Below are positions 52,676 to 62,306 of a DNA stretch of 64,000 nucleotides, in pieces; the first letter of the stretch is position 1, and each line of letters opens with the position of its first letter. The stretch spans positions 1 through 64,000 of the forward strand of contig NZ_NRSK01000006.1 of the NCBI RefSeq assembly GCF_016584115.1. The letters run 5' to 3'. The DNA comes from Ectothiorhodospira mobilis. GTDB taxonomy: Bacteria > Pseudomonadota > Gammaproteobacteria > Ectothiorhodospirales > Ectothiorhodospiraceae. The notes beneath the pieces are model-generated. The model was not told the origin of the DNA, ran no database searches, and saw only the letters and a list, made by a program, of their open reading frames with translations. A program made the position numbers and the translations under genes.

Positions 52676-52842
52676 CGGAAGACGTTCCTTTTTGGTTGCA
52701 TGACGTGCGGGCGTCCCGGGCGACGGCGCTCGCACGGCCGGGGCAGGGCCGGCGGAAACGGAACCGGGTTGATCATTCCGATCCCCCGGGTGGGGCGCAA
52801 TATATTATGGTAAGGCTTCAACATTTGCAGAGGAGTTCACCT

Positions 52843-54207
52843 GTGCCCATGAGTTCTGTCAATCCCGCCAACGGTTCCGTGCTCGAGGTGTTCGAGACCT
52901 GGGACCGGGTGCGAATTGACAAGGCCCTCGCCACGGCGGAGCGTGCCGCCGCCGATTGGCGGGCCCTGCACCTGGACGAGCGTGTGGCGTATCTGCGCCG
53001 CGCCGCCGGGCTCCTGCGCGAGCGCCGCGAGACCCTGGCGGGGAGGATCACCCGGGAGATGGGCAAGCTCCTGCGGGAGGCCCGCACCGAGATCGACCGC
53101 TGCGTCACGGTGTGCGACTACTACGCCGACCACGCCGCCGCCTTCCTGGTGGACGAGCCCATGGAGGTGGCGTGGGGACGCGCCCTGCGGGTGCATCAGC
53201 CCCTGGGGACCATCCTCGGGGTCATGCCCTGGAACTTCCCCTTCTGGCAGGTCTTCCGTTTTGCCGCACCGACCCTGCTGGCGGGGAATACCGTACTGCT
53301 CAAGCACGCCTCCAACGTTCCCCGCTGCGCCCTGGCCATCGAGGAGGTCTTTCGCGACGCGGGCCTCCCCGCCGGGGTCTTCCAGAGCCTGATGGTGCCC
53401 GCCAGCGCCGTGGCCGGGATCCTGGCCGACCCGCGGGTTCACGGCGTCAGCCTCACCGGCAGCGAGAAGGCGGGCCGGGCGGTGGCCGCCGCCGCCGGCG
53501 AGGCCCTCAAGCCGTCGGTGCTGGAACTGGGGGGATCGGACCCCTTCATCGTCCTGGAGGATGCCGACCTGGACCGGGCAGTGGAACAGGCCCTGGTCTC
53601 CCGCTTCCAGAATGCCGGTCAGAGTTGTATCGCGGCCAAGCGCTTCATCCTGCTGCCGCAGGTGGCGGAGGCCTTCCTGGAGCGGCTGCGGACCGGTGTG
53701 GAGGCCCTGGTCCCGGGGGATCCGACCCGGGAGGAGACCACCCTGGCCCCCATGGCCCGGGAGGATCTGAGGGACGAGTTGCATGCCCAGGTGGAGCAGT
53801 CCCTCGCCGCCGGGGCTGTGGCGGTGACCGGCTGTCGCCCCCTGCCCGGCAAGGGGGCCTGGTACGCCCCTTCCATCCTGGATGGGGTGACGCCGCAGGC
53901 CCGGGCCTATCACGAGGAACTCTTCGGCCCTGTGGCCACGGTGATCCGGGCCCGGGACGAGGCGGACGCCGTGCGCATCGCCAACGAGACCCGCTTCGGC
54001 CTGGGGGGCAGCGTCTGGACCCGGGACCCGGAACGGGGCGAGGCGGTGGCGCGCCGCCTGGCCTGCGGCAACGCCTTCGTCAACGCCCTGGTGAAGAGCG
54101 ACCCGGCCTTGCCCTTTGGCGGGGTGAAGGATTCCGGTTACGGGCGTGAACTGGGACGGGATGGCATGCTCGCCTTCGTCAACCTCAAGACCCTGCGTCT
54201 GGGCTGA
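52843..54207 (+). CDS. Succinate-semialdehyde dehydrogenase-type aldehyde dehydrogenase
   Basis: About 454 residues of the NAD(P)-dependent aldehyde dehydrogenase fold. [31 protein letters not shown] binds the cofactor; catalytic Glu in [11 protein letters not shown] near residue 228 and Cys in [12 protein letters not shown] near 262. Closest to the succinate-semialdehyde dehydrogenase (Sad/YneI) group; true substrate uncertain. GTG start 52843 has AGGAG seven bases upstream; ATG 52849 is the alternative. Upstream TATATTATGG (52801-52810) could be a -10 element. DedA gene follows in 8 bases. Confidence 0.92.
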   Translation: MPMSSVNPANGSVLEVFETWDRVRIDKALATAERAAADWRALHLDERVAYLRRAAGLLRERRETLAGRITREMGKLLREARTEIDRCVTVCDYYADHAAAFLVDEPMEVAWGRALRVHQPLGTILGVMPWNFPFWQVFRFAAPTLLAGNTVLLKHASNVPRCALAIEEVFRDAGLPAGVFQSLMVPASAVAGILADPRVHGVSLTGSEKAGRAVAAAAGEALKPSVLELGGSDPFIVLEDADLDRAVEQALVSRFQNAGQSCIAAKRFILLPQVAEAFLERLRTGVEALVPGDPTREETTLAPMAREDLRDELHAQVEQSLAAGAVAVTGCRPLPGKGAWYAPSILDGVTPQARAYHEELFGPVATVIRARDEADAVRIANETRFGLGGSVWTRDPERGEAVARRLACGNAFVNALVKSDPALPFGGVKDSGYGRELGRDGMLAFVNLKTLRLG

Positions 54208-54215
54208 AGGGGCCC

Positions 54216-54818
54216 ATGTCCCCGGAGGAACTGTCCACGGAGGTGGTGCGCGAGTACGGCTACTGGGCCCTGGGGGTGCTCATGCTGGTGGTGGCCCCCG
54301 AGGCCCTCATGCCCTTCGTGGGCTTTCTGGCGCACCAGGGGATGCTGGGGTTCTGGCCCTCGGTGCTGGCGGGCACGGCCGGCGGCACCGCCGGTTCCCT
54401 GATCATCTATGCCGTGGTGCGCCGCGCCGGTGAGGCCCGGGTGCGGGCCTGGATGGTTCGCCATGGCCACTGGCTGCTGCTGCACGAATCGGATCTGGAC
54501 CGCATCCTCCGCTTGTTCGCCCGGCGCGGCCGTTGGTTCGTGGCCCTGGGGCGGCTCCTGCCCAGCATCCGCAGCCTGGTGAACATCCCGGCGGGGTTGC
54601 TGCCAATGCCCTTCGCGCCCTTCCTCTGGCTGACCCTGCTGGGCACCCTGGGATGGAACCTGGTGCTGACCCTGGCGGGGTATTGCCTGGGGGCCCAGTG
54701 GAGCCTGCTGGAGCCCTATCTGGGGTTCTACGGGACCCTGGTGATCGTGCTCCTGGTGCTGCTGGCCGGGATCTTCACGGTCCGGCGGCTGCTGCGGCGC
54801 TCGCTGGGCGGACGCTGA
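54216..54818 (+). CDS. DedA-family membrane protein
   Basis: 200-residue inner-membrane protein of the DedA (SNARE-associated PF09335) family; members include undecaprenyl-phosphate and phospholipid flippases. Motif GRWFVALGRLLPSIRSLVNIPAGLLPMPF (about residues 105-133) is the R-x-P-x-x-R-x6-AG signature. About five membrane stretches. Which lipid it handles is unknown. Follows the dehydrogenase gene, and the Omp85 gene begins three bases after its stop. Confidence 0.92.
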   Translation: MSPEELSTEVVREYGYWALGVLMLVVAPEALMPFVGFLAHQGMLGFWPSVLAGTAGGTAGSLIIYAVVRRAGEARVRAWMVRHGHWLLLHESDLDRILRLFARRGRWFVALGRLLPSIRSLVNIPAGLLPMPFAPFLWLTLLGTLGWNLVLTLAGYCLGAQWSLLEPYLGFYGTLVIVLLVLLAGIFTVRRLLRRSLGGR

Positions 54819-54821
54819 ACG

Positions 54822-56144
54822 ATGAGAGGGACGATGGGCATGGGATGCTGTACGGGCGGGGGGTTGCGGGCCACGGGGCTTGGGCTGCTCCTGTGGATGT
54901 CCGGCCTATGCGGGGCCGGGGCGCAGGAGGCCTTCGTGGTGGAGTCGATCCGCTTCGAGGGCAACGAGGTCACCCGGGACACGGTGTTGCGTCAGGAACT
55001 TCTCTTTCAAGAAGGGGATCCCCTGGATCGCGAGGCGGTGGAGGAGACCCGCCAGGCCCTGATGAACCTGGGGCTGTTCCAGTCCGTGCAGGCCCGGGTG
55101 GAGACCACCGGGGAGAAGGCCAGCGTCGTCTACCATCTGGAGGAGAAGTATTACTTCTTCCCGCTGCCCCGCCTGAGCCGCACCTCCGATGGCGATGTGC
55201 GTTACGGCGGCGATCTGCGTTTCGACAACTTCCTGGGGCTGAACCAGAAACTGCGGTTTTTGCTGGAATGGGAGGATGCCGGCAGCGATGCCTCGGCGGA
55301 GGGCTCCCGGCGTCTGGATCTGAGTTACGAGGTGCCGCGTCTGCCGGGGTCCGCCTGGGGGGTGGCTCTGGAGGTCAAGGACGAGCACCTGAACGAGTCC
55401 GGGGCGGATGAGTCGGAGCATGTGCCCTACGATGAGACGATCCGGCGCCTGGGGGTATCCGTCTCCCGCTGGCTGGATCGCCGGGGTCCCAGTTCCGGCT
55501 GGCGCGCCGGTCTGGGGGTGGCCTGGGAGCAGCGCCGGTATGAGCGCCTCCAGGTCCCCGGCCCGATCCCCGACGGGGCCCGGGACATCACCTGGTCCGG
55601 CAGTCTGCGCTATACGGATGTGACGGACCTGGGGGTGCGCCGCGAGGGGGTGGCCTATGGCGCGGGACTGTCCTTGGGCAGCCCCGCGCTGGGCTCCTCC
55701 CGGGGGCATCAGTCCCTGTCCCTGGATTACCGGGCCTACCGTCCTCTGGAGGAGGGACCCCTGCCATCGAACCTCAATTACCGTTTTCGCCTGGCGCTGG
55801 CCAGCGGCAGCGCCTTTGGCGGCGAGCCCCATTCCCTGGGGGGCAGCGATCAGTTGCGGGGCTATCCCCGGGACTACCGCAAGGGGGACGTACTCGCGCT
55901 GCTCAACACCGAATACCTGCGCCCGGTCCTGGGCAATCCGGAACTGCGTGCCGTGGGCTTCGTGGACGTGGGCGGGGTCTGGCCCCGCCGCCATGTGGAT
56001 CTGTCCGACCTGCATGCCGGGGTGGGGGTGGGGCTGCGCATCAATCTCAAGTGGTTCGTGCGCACCAACCTGCGGCTGGACTATGCCTATGGCATCGACG
56101 CCCGTGAGAGCAAGGTGTATGCCGGCACCAGCCACACCTTCTGA
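54822..56144 (+). CDS. Short Omp85-superfamily protein with one POTRA domain
   Basis: 440 residues. A signal peptide (about 1-34, ending CGAGAQ), one POTRA-like domain beginning FVVESIRFEGNEVTRDTVLRQEL (about 36-112, ending VVYHLEEK), and a beta barrel with the Omp85 strand motif SDQLRGYPRDYRK near residue 345 and C-terminal aromatic residue F. BamA has five POTRAs, TamA three; only one is seen, making this more like the short surface-exposed or lipid-linked Omp85 types. No partner passenger is visible. First codons are uncertain, as a later ATG (54837) exists. Confidence 0.85.
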   Translation: MRGTMGMGCCTGGGLRATGLGLLLWMSGLCGAGAQEAFVVESIRFEGNEVTRDTVLRQELLFQEGDPLDREAVEETRQALMNLGLFQSVQARVETTGEKASVVYHLEEKYYFFPLPRLSRTSDGDVRYGGDLRFDNFLGLNQKLRFLLEWEDAGSDASAEGSRRLDLSYEVPRLPGSAWGVALEVKDEHLNESGADESEHVPYDETIRRLGVSVSRWLDRRGPSSGWRAGLGVAWEQRRYERLQVPGPIPDGARDITWSGSLRYTDVTDLGVRREGVAYGAGLSLGSPALGSSRGHQSLSLDYRAYRPLEEGPLPSNLNYRFRLALASGSAFGGEPHSLGGSDQLRGYPRDYRKGDVLALLNTEYLRPVLGNPELRAVGFVDVGGVWPRRHVDLSDLHAGVGVGLRINLKWFVRTNLRLDYAYGIDARESKVYAGTSHTF

Positions 56145-56188
56145 AGGTGCCTTTTCCTGTAGGGCGTTCCCCTGTAAAGTATTGATCC

Positions 56189-56635
56189 ATGGACTTTAAG
56201 CGTCCCGAGTCGGTGCTGGTGGTGGTGCACGACCCCGGCGGGCGGGTGCTGCTCCTGCGCCGTTGCCGGCCCGCCGGCTTCTGGCAGTCGGTCACCGGCA
56301 GCCTGGAGTGGGGGGAATCCCCCGGGGAGGCGGCGCGCCGGGAGGTGCGGGAGGAGACCGGTCTGGATCCCGCCGCCCTGGTGGACCGGCACCGGCAGGT
56401 GCGGTTTCCCATCGCGGGCCCCTGGAAGGCGCGCTATGCCCCGGGGGTATGCGAGAATCTGGAACACCAGTTCACCCTGGAGACGGAGGAGGCGGCAGAG
56501 GTGACCCTGAGCCCCCTGGAACATGATGCCTGCATCTGGCTGCCCCGCGGGGAGGCCGCCGCCCGGGCCACCTCCTGGAGCGATGCCGAGGCCATCCTCC
56601 GGTTCGTACCCGAGGCGGTGGTCCGCCATGCGTGA
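56189..56635 (+). CDS. nudB: Dihydroneopterin triphosphate diphosphatase
   Basis: 148-residue Nudix hydrolase removing pyrophosphate from dihydroneopterin triphosphate in folate synthesis. N-terminus MDFKRPESVLVVVHDPGGRVLLLRR and the Nudix box GSLEWGESPGEAARREVREETGL are NudB-like. A third folate gene in the window, 8 kb from folBK. Overlaps the next start by eight bases. In enterobacteria nudB sits between aspS and yebC-ruvC; aspS is absent here. Confidence 0.94.
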   Translation: MDFKRPESVLVVVHDPGGRVLLLRRCRPAGFWQSVTGSLEWGESPGEAARREVREETGLDPAALVDRHRQVRFPIAGPWKARYAPGVCENLEHQFTLETEEAAEVTLSPLEHDACIWLPRGEAAARATSWSDAEAILRFVPEAVVRHA

Positions 56636-57272
56636 GGCGGTGGTCTGTCTGCACGGCCTGTGGATGACGGGGCTGGAGATGGGCCTGCTGTGCCGCCGCC
56701 TGCGCGGGGAGGGCTTTGCCGTGCACCGTTTCCGCTACTCCAGTATCCTGGCCAGCCCCCGGGCCAATGCCGCCAGGCTGGACGCCTTTCTGCAGTCCCT
56801 GGATGCGGATGTGATCCACCTGGTGGCCCACAGCCTGGGGGGGATCGTGGTGTTGCACCTCTTTCACCACCACCCCGTGCAGAAGCCGGGGCGGATCGTC
56901 ATGCTGGGCACCCCCGTGTCCGGCAGCCGGGTGGCCGCGGCCCTGGCCAGCACGCCGCTGACCCGCTGGGTCCTGGGGCGCAGTATCCAGGGGGGGCTTT
57001 TGGGGGACGTCCCCCGCTGGAAGGGGATCCGGGAACTGGGCATGATCGCCGGCTCCCGCGGCATGGGGGTGGGCCGGTTCCTGGGCAAGGGGCGCAGGGC
57101 CCGCGGGGATGGCACCATCGCCGTGGAGGAGACGCGCATCAGCGGGCTGCAGGCCCATCTGACCGTGCCCTACAGCCACTTCGGCCTGCTGTTCTCGCAA
57201 CCCGTGGCCCGGGCCGTGGCCGCCTTCCTGCGGTCCGGGGCGTTTGATCTCCGTTCCTCCCCGCGTTCCTGA
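56628..57272 (+). CDS. Alpha/beta-fold lipase-like hydrolase
   Basis: 214 residues. CLHGLWMTGLEMGLLCRRL gives the oxyanion-hole HG, AHSLGGIVVLHLF is the nucleophile elbow (GxSxG-type, serine near residue 67), and HFGLLFS near the end may supply the catalytic histidine. No signal peptide, so cytoplasmic. Related to small acyl-esterases/lipases (PGAP1-like). Substrate unknown. Inserted between nudB and yebC, where other gammaproteobacteria usually have nothing. Confidence 0.85.
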   Translation: MREAVVCLHGLWMTGLEMGLLCRRLRGEGFAVHRFRYSSILASPRANAARLDAFLQSLDADVIHLVAHSLGGIVVLHLFHHHPVQKPGRIVMLGTPVSGSRVAAALASTPLTRWVLGRSIQGGLLGDVPRWKGIRELGMIAGSRGMGVGRFLGKGRRARGDGTIAVEETRISGLQAHLTVPYSHFGLLFSQPVARAVAAFLRSGAFDLRSSPRS

Positions 57273-57317
57273 GGGCCCATGAAGAGACATCCCAGACACC
57301 TTTGAACGAGAGAGCAC

Positions 57318-58067
57318 ATGGCCGGACACAGTAAGTGGGCAAACATCCAGCACCGCAAGAATGCCCAGGACGCCAAACGCGGCAAGCTGTTCACCAAGCT
57401 GATCAAGGAGATCACCGTGGCCGCCCGGATGGGGGGCTCCGACCTCAACGCCAATCCGCGGCTGCGCCTGGCGGTGGACAAGGCCCTGGACGCCAACATG
57501 ACCAAGGACACGGTGGAACGGGCCATCAAGCGCGGCGCCGGGGAACTGGAGGGGGTGAACTACGAGGAGATCCGCTACGAGGGCTACGGCCCCGGCGGGG
57601 CCGCCATCATGGTGGACTGCATGACCGACAACCGTAACCGCACCGTCTCGGAGGTGCGCCATGCCTTCAGCAAGTGCGGCGGCAATCTGGGCACCGACGG
57701 TTCCGTGGCCTATCTCTTCAACAAGACCGGGGTGCTCAGTTACCCCCCGGGAGCGGACGAAGAGCGCATCATGGAGGCGGCCCTGGAGGCCGGGGCCGAG
57801 GACGTGGTGGTCAACGACGACGGCTCCGTGGAGGTCCTGACCGAACCCGATCAGTACGATGACGTGCGCCAGGCCATGATCGACGCGGACCTGAAGCCCG
57901 AGCGCGGCGAGGTGACCATGCGCGCCGCCAGCGCCAGCCCCCTGGACCCGGACAGCGCCCACCAGGTGCTCAAGCTGCTGAACATGCTGGATGACCTGGA
58001 CGACGTGCAGAACCTCTACACCAACGCCGACTTCCCGGACGAGGTCATGCAGGACGCCGCCGGATGA
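57318..58067 (+). CDS. yebC: YebC/PmpR-family protein
   Basis: 249 residues of the YebC family ([32 protein letters not shown]). Members were described as transcriptional regulators (PmpR) and, more recently, as translation factors relieving ribosome stalling at proline runs; the local sequence cannot distinguish these. Ahead of ruvC, its usual neighbour. The three acidic patches [18 protein letters not shown] and [12 protein letters not shown] are conserved. Confidence 0.96.
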   Translation: MAGHSKWANIQHRKNAQDAKRGKLFTKLIKEITVAARMGGSDLNANPRLRLAVDKALDANMTKDTVERAIKRGAGELEGVNYEEIRYEGYGPGGAAIMVDCMTDNRNRTVSEVRHAFSKCGGNLGTDGSVAYLFNKTGVLSYPPGADEERIMEAALEAGAEDVVVNDDGSVEVLTEPDQYDDVRQAMIDADLKPERGEVTMRAASASPLDPDSAHQVLKLLNMLDDLDDVQNLYTNADFPDEVMQDAAG

Positions 58068-58098
58068 GGGAGTCATCCCGGCAGGCGGGACGGCGCTG

Positions 58099-58605
58099 AT
58101 GCGCATCCTCGGCATCGATCCCGGCTCCCGCGTCACCGGGTTTGGCGTGGTGGACAGCGACGGCCGGCGCAGCCTCTGGGTGGACAGCGGCTGCCTGCGG
58201 GTGCAGGGGGAGGGTCTGCCCGAACGCCTGGGTTGCATCTTCCGCCGCGTGCAGGACCTCATCCACGAGCACCGGCCCGAGGTCATGGCCATCGAACAGG
58301 TCTTCGTCTCCCGTAACCCCGACTCCGCCCTGAAGCTGGGCCAGGCCCGGGGCGCGGCCATCTGTGCCGGGGTGCAGGAGGGGCTGGCGGTGGCGGAATA
58401 CGGCCCCCGGGTCATCAAGCAGGCGGTGGTGGGCACCGGTGCCGCCACCAAGGAACAGATGCAGCACATGGTGACCATGATCCTCGCCCTGTCCCGGCGC
58501 CCCGCCAGCGATGCCGCCGATGCCCTGGCGGTGGCCCTGTGCCACGCCCACACCCAGGCCACCCTGGCCCGCCTGCCGGCGGCCCTGGCCGGGAGGGGGC
58601 GATGA
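58099..58605 (+). CDS. ruvC: Holliday junction endonuclease RuvC
   Basis: Resolvase that cuts Holliday junctions. 168 residues; acidic active-site residues in ILGIDPGSRVTGFG (D7), MAIEQVFVSRNP (E67 region) and DAADALAVALCH. Starts at ATG 58099; the frame is open further upstream but RuvC begins MRILGIDPG. Overlaps ruvA by four bases (ATGA), so the complex is coupled. Confidence 0.97.
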   Translation: MRILGIDPGSRVTGFGVVDSDGRRSLWVDSGCLRVQGEGLPERLGCIFRRVQDLIHEHRPEVMAIEQVFVSRNPDSALKLGQARGAAICAGVQEGLAVAEYGPRVIKQAVVGTGAATKEQMQHMVTMILALSRRPASDAADALAVALCHAHTQATLARLPAALAGRGR

Positions 58606-59213
58606 TCGGGCGCCTGCGGGGCATCGTGGCGGTGAAGCAGCCGCCCCAGCTGCTGCTGGAGGTGAACGGTGTGGGCTACGAACTGGAGGCCCCCCTGTCC
58701 ACCTTCTGCGAACTGCCGGAGGTGGGCGGGGAGGCGGTGCTGCACACCCATCTGCATGTGCGCGAGGACGCCCATATCCTCTACGCCTTCGCCAGTCCCC
58801 GGGAGCGGGCCCTGTTCCGCAGCCTCATCCGCGTCAGCGGGGTGGGGGCGAAGATGGCCCTGGCCATCCTCTCCGGCATGAGTGCCGAGGCCTTCCACCG
58901 CTGTGTCGTGGACGGCGACACCGCCACCCTCACGCGCCTGCCGGGCATCGGCCGCAAGACCGCCGAGCGCCTGGTGATCGAGATGCGCGACCGTGTGGGG
59001 CTGGCCCAGGATGGCCAGGCCGCCGCTCTGCCCGCGGGGACCCCGCCCCCGGCGTCTCCGGACCCGGCGGAGGAGGCGGTGGCCGCCCTGGTGGCCCTGG
59101 GCTACAAGCCCCAGGAGGCCAGCCGCCTGGTGAGCAAGGTGGAAGGGGAGGCCGAGGGCAGTGAGGAGCTGATCCGCCTGGCCCTGCGTCTGACCCTGCG
59201 CAGCGGCGGGTGA
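58602..59213 (+). CDS. ruvA: Holliday junction DNA-binding subunit RuvA
   Basis: Tetrameric junction-binding protein that loads RuvB. 203 residues: OB-fold domain MIGRLRGIVAVKQPPQLLLEVNGVGYELEAP, two helix-hairpin-helix motifs (RVSGVGAKMALAILSGM and RLPGIGRKTAERLVIEMRD), and a RuvB-binding C-terminal domain after a P/D-rich linker. Its partner ruvB is separated by the ZIP-like gene. Confidence 0.97.
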   Translation: MIGRLRGIVAVKQPPQLLLEVNGVGYELEAPLSTFCELPEVGGEAVLHTHLHVREDAHILYAFASPRERALFRSLIRVSGVGAKMALAILSGMSAEAFHRCVVDGDTATLTRLPGIGRKTAERLVIEMRDRVGLAQDGQAAALPAGTPPPASPDPAEEAVAALVALGYKPQEASRLVSKVEGEAEGSEELIRLALRLTLRSGG

Positions 59214-59246
59214 GGACGATGCCCGGCCCGCGGGGCGGGAGAGGCC

Positions 59247-59981
59247 ATGGGGGCTGAGGCGCCCCTGCCCACCCTGCTGGAGGCCCTGGTGCTGGGGGGG
59301 CTGGCCGGGCTGACCATCCCCCTGGGGGGACTGCTGGCGGCGGTGGAGCGGCTGCGTCCCGGCTGGCTGGAGGAGGAACTGCGCCACGCCGTCCTGGCCT
59401 TTGGCGCCGGCGTGCTGGTGGCCGCCGTGGCCCTGGTGCTGGTGCCTGAGGGCAGCCGTCATCTGGGGATGGCCGGCGTGGCCCTGGCCATGGCCGGGGG
59501 CAGTCTTTTCTTCATGGCCCTGGACCGCTGGCTCGCGGCCCGCAGCGGGGAGCGCAGCCAGCTCATGGCCATGCTGCTGGATTTCCTGCCGGAGGCGGCG
59601 GCCCTGGGGGCCCTGCTGGGCAGCGGCGCGAAGACGGCCCTGCTGCTGGCCCTGCTCATGGCCCTGCAGAATCTGCCCGAGGGCTTCAACGCCTACCGCG
59701 AACTGCGGGCCGGCGGCCGGCGTTCCCCCCGGCGTATCCTGGCGGCCTTCGCCGGGATCATGCTTCTGGGGCCCCTGGCGGCCCTGGGCGGGCTCACCTG
59801 GCTGGTGCACTGGCCGGCCGTGCTGGGGGGCATCATGCTCGCCGCCAGCGGCGGCATCCTCTACCTGGTGTTCCAGGACATCGCCCCGCAGGTCCCGCTG
59901 CAGCGCCACTGGGCGCCGCCCCTGGGGGCGGTGTCCGGGTTCCTGCTGGGGCTGCTGGGGCAGTTGTGGATCGGTGGATGA
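59247..59981 (+). CDS. ZIP-family-like metal transporter lacking the usual histidines
   Basis: 244 residues with about eight hydrophobic segments. The motifs [11 protein letters not shown] and [13 protein letters not shown] are in the places where ZIP transporters normally have HNxxE(G) and HExPE metal ligands; the glutamates are kept but the histidines are replaced by Q and D/L. It may transport another cation, use a different site, or be a ZIP relative with another role. Sits between ruvA (33 bases) and ruvB (73 bases), an unusual insertion. Confidence 0.8.
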   Translation: MGAEAPLPTLLEALVLGGLAGLTIPLGGLLAAVERLRPGWLEEELRHAVLAFGAGVLVAAVALVLVPEGSRHLGMAGVALAMAGGSLFFMALDRWLAARSGERSQLMAMLLDFLPEAAALGALLGSGAKTALLLALLMALQNLPEGFNAYRELRAGGRRSPRRILAAFAGIMLLGPLAALGGLTWLVHWPAVLGGIMLAASGGILYLVFQDIAPQVPLQRHWAPPLGAVSGFLLGLLGQLWIGG

Positions 59982-60020
59982 TCGTCCGGCACAGGCAATG
60001 CGCGATGCGGCGCGATTCAA

Positions 60021-60026
60021 TACAAT
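60021..60026 (+). promoter_or_regulatory. Possible -10 of ruvB
   Basis: TACAAT, a 5/6 -10 match, 29 bases before the ruvB ATG in an otherwise GC-rich gap. No good -35. It would let ruvB be expressed independently of ruvA and the ZIP-like gene. Confidence 0.4.
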
Positions 60027-60054
60027 CACCCCTCGATCCCCATCCTGGTCATCC

Positions 60055-61122
60055 ATGACGGACCGTATCATCAGCCCCGATGCCCTCGCGGCCGAAGACG
60101 AGGCCCTGGAGCGATCCATCCGGCCCCGGCGCCTGGCGGATTACGACGGCCAGCCCGCCGTCCGGGAGCAGATGGAGATCTTCATCTCCGCCGCGCGGGG
60201 GCGGGACGAGGCCCTGGATCATGTCCTCATCTTCGGGCCGCCGGGGTTGGGCAAGACCACCCTGTCCCATATCATCGCCCAGGAGCTGGGGGTGAATCTG
60301 CGCCAGACCTCGGGGCCGGTGCTGGAGCGGCCGGGGGACCTGGCGGCCCTGCTCACCAACCTGGAGCCGCGGGACGTCCTCTTCGTGGACGAGATCCACC
60401 GCCTCTCGCCGGTGGTGGAGGAGGTGCTGTATCCGGCCCTGGAGGACTTCCAGCTGGACATCGTCATCGGCGAGGGGCCGGCGGCCCGCTCCATCAAGAT
60501 CGACCTGCCCCCCTTCACCCTGGTGGGGGCCACCACCCGTGCCGGCCTGCTCACCTCGCCGCTGCGGGACCGCTTCGGCATTGTCCAGCGCCTGGAGTAC
60601 TACGGTACCGACGACCTGGCGCGCATCGTCACCCGCGCGGCCGGTATCCTGGGGGTGACCGTGGATCCCTCCGGGGCGCGCCAGATCGCCCGCCGCGCCC
60701 GCGGCACGCCGCGCATCGCCAACCGGCTCCTGCGCCGGGTGCGGGACTACGCCCAGATCCGGGCGGATGGGGTCATCACCGATGAGGTGGCGGACCGGGC
60801 CCTGGACATGCTGGACGTGGACGCCCACGGCTTTGATGCCCAGGACCGGCGCCTGCTGCTGGCCGTGATCGACAAGTTCGACGGGGGCCCCGTGGGCGTG
60901 GACAGTCTGGCGGCCGCCATCGGCGAGGAGCGGGGCACCATCGAGGATGTCCTGGAACCCTACCTGATCCAGCAGGGCTTCCTCATGCGCACCCCCCGGG
61001 GCCGCATGGCCACCAGCCGTGCCTACCGCCACTTTGGCCTGCGGGTGCCCGACGCCCTGGCGGAGCGGGCGGCCCGGCCGGGGGACCTGTTCGACGCCCC
61101 CGAACCGCCCCCGCAGGATTGA
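60055..61122 (+). CDS. ruvB: Holliday junction helicase motor RuvB
   Basis: AAA+ hexameric motor for branch migration. Walker [13 protein letters not shown] near residue 60, Walker [11 protein letters not shown] near 108, sensor GATTRAGLL, then winged-helix domain ([18 protein letters not shown]). 355 residues, ATG 60055 gives the conserved [27 protein letters not shown]. Upstream frame into the ZIP gene is not part of it. Confidence 0.97.
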   Translation: MTDRIISPDALAAEDEALERSIRPRRLADYDGQPAVREQMEIFISAARGRDEALDHVLIFGPPGLGKTTLSHIIAQELGVNLRQTSGPVLERPGDLAALLTNLEPRDVLFVDEIHRLSPVVEEVLYPALEDFQLDIVIGEGPAARSIKIDLPPFTLVGATTRAGLLTSPLRDRFGIVQRLEYYGTDDLARIVTRAAGILGVTVDPSGARQIARRARGTPRIANRLLRRVRDYAQIRADGVITDEVADRALDMLDVDAHGFDAQDRRLLLAVIDKFDGGPVGVDSLAAAIGEERGTIEDVLEPYLIQQGFLMRTPRGRMATSRAYRHFGLRVPDALAERAARPGDLFDAPEPPPQD

Positions 61123-61152
61123 AACCCATTCCCCGAACTGCAACCGATTCCC

Positions 61153-61611
61153 GTGACCCGATCCCCCGATTCCGGCACCATCCCCAGCCCGTTCCAGTGG
61201 CCCGTGCGCATCTACTGGGAGGACACCGACGCCGGCGGCGTGGTGTTCTATGCCAATTATCTCAAGTACATGGAGCGGGCCCGTACCGAGTGGCTGCGCA
61301 CCCTGGGCCACGAGCAGCAGCGCCTGCGGGACGAGGAGGGCATCCTCTTCGTCGTGCGCCGCGTGGAGGTGGACTACCTGCGTTCCGCCATGCTGGATGA
61401 CCGGGTGATGGTGAGCGCCGAGCTGGTGGAGATGAAGCGGGCCAGTCTCGTGATCCGTCACGCCCTGCAGCGGGAGACCCCGGCGGGGGAGCGGGAACTG
61501 CTGTGCCGTGGCGTGGTCAGGATTGCCTGTCTGGATGCAGAGCGTTTTGTACCCCGCGCCATCCCGCAGGCGGTGGCCCGGGCCATGAACAGCGGAGAAT
61601 GTCCGAAGTGA
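61153..61611 (+). CDS. ybgC: Tol-Pal-associated acyl-CoA thioesterase YbgC
   Basis: Hotdog-fold thioesterase, 152 residues. The active-site motif WEDTDAGGVVFYANYLKYMERARTEWLR (aspartate near residue 22) is that of the YbgC/4HBT family. No ATG precedes the conserved part in frame, so a GTG at 61153 is the start. Its end overlaps tolQ by 13 bases. In E. coli YbgC acts on acyl-CoA and is linked to phospholipid metabolism and Tol-Pal; the exact link is unresolved. Confidence 0.95.
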   Translation: MTRSPDSGTIPSPFQWPVRIYWEDTDAGGVVFYANYLKYMERARTEWLRTLGHEQQRLRDEEGILFVVRRVEVDYLRSAMLDDRVMVSAELVEMKRASLVIRHALQRETPAGERELLCRGVVRIACLDAERFVPRAIPQAVARAMNSGECPK

Positions 61612-62306
61612 GTGTGGACCTGTCCCTCTATCGTCTCATCCTGGACGCCAGCTGGCTGGTGCAGGCGGTCATGCTGCTGCTGCTGCTGGCCTCGGTCTTC
61701 TCCTGGATGATCATCCTCATCAAGGCCCGGGTCCTGGCGGAGGCGCGGCGGGCGGCGGAGGCCTTCGAGGACCGGTTCTGGTCCGGGGTGGAACTCAGCC
61801 ATCTCTACGACACCCTGCGCCGCCGGGAGGACGTGAGCGGCCTGGAACATGTCTTCACCATGGGGTTCAAGGCCTTTTTGCAGCACCGCCGTCAGGCCCG
61901 GGACCCGGCGGACCGTCCCCTGGTGACGGGCGGGGCCGAGCGGGCCATGCGCGTGGCCGTCGCCCGGGAGGGGGAGCGACTGGAGAGCTATCTGCCGGCC
62001 CTGGCCACCATCGCCTCCACCAGCCCCTATATCGGCCTGTTCGGCACCGTATGGGGCATCATGAATGCCTTCATGGGGCTTTCCGGAGAGCGCCAGGCCA
62101 CCCTGGCCATGGTGGCCCCGGGGATCGCCGAGGCCCTGATCGCCACCGCCCTGGGGCTGTTCGCCGCCATCCCCGCGGTGATCGCCTATAACGCCTTTTC
62201 GGCCCGGGTGGACCGGCTCCTGGGGCGGTATGACAACTTCGCCGACGAACTTTCCGGCCTGTTGCAACGGCAGTCCACCCCGCGTGAACGGGAGGCGGCG
62301 GACTGA
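61599..62306 (+). CDS. tolQ: Tol-Pal motor subunit TolQ
   Basis: Inner-membrane proton-channel component that, with TolR, energises TolA. 235 residues; first membrane segment about 18-38 (LVQAVMLLLLLASVFSWMIIL), a large cytoplasmic loop, and two more segments with TSPYIGLFGTVWGIMNAF near residue 140. ATG 61599 overlaps ybgC. Overlaps tolR by one base (TGATG). Confidence 0.97.
   Translation: MSEVSVDLSLYRLILDASWLVQAVMLLLLLASVFSWMIILIKARVLAEARRAAEAFEDRFWSGVELSHLYDTLRRREDVSGLEHVFTMGFKAFLQHRRQARDPADRPLVTGGAERAMRVAVAREGERLESYLPALATIASTSPYIGLFGTVWGIMNAFMGLSGERQATLAMVAPGIAEALIATALGLFAAIPAVIAYNAFSARVDRLLGRYDNFADELSGLLQRQSTPREREAAD

Noticed and set aside
56472-60119. Open frame of about 1200 codons on the minus strand across nudB-ruvB
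   Set aside because: It spans eight motif-bearing + strand genes and reads as Q/H/G-rich shadow translation; no independent start or binding site.
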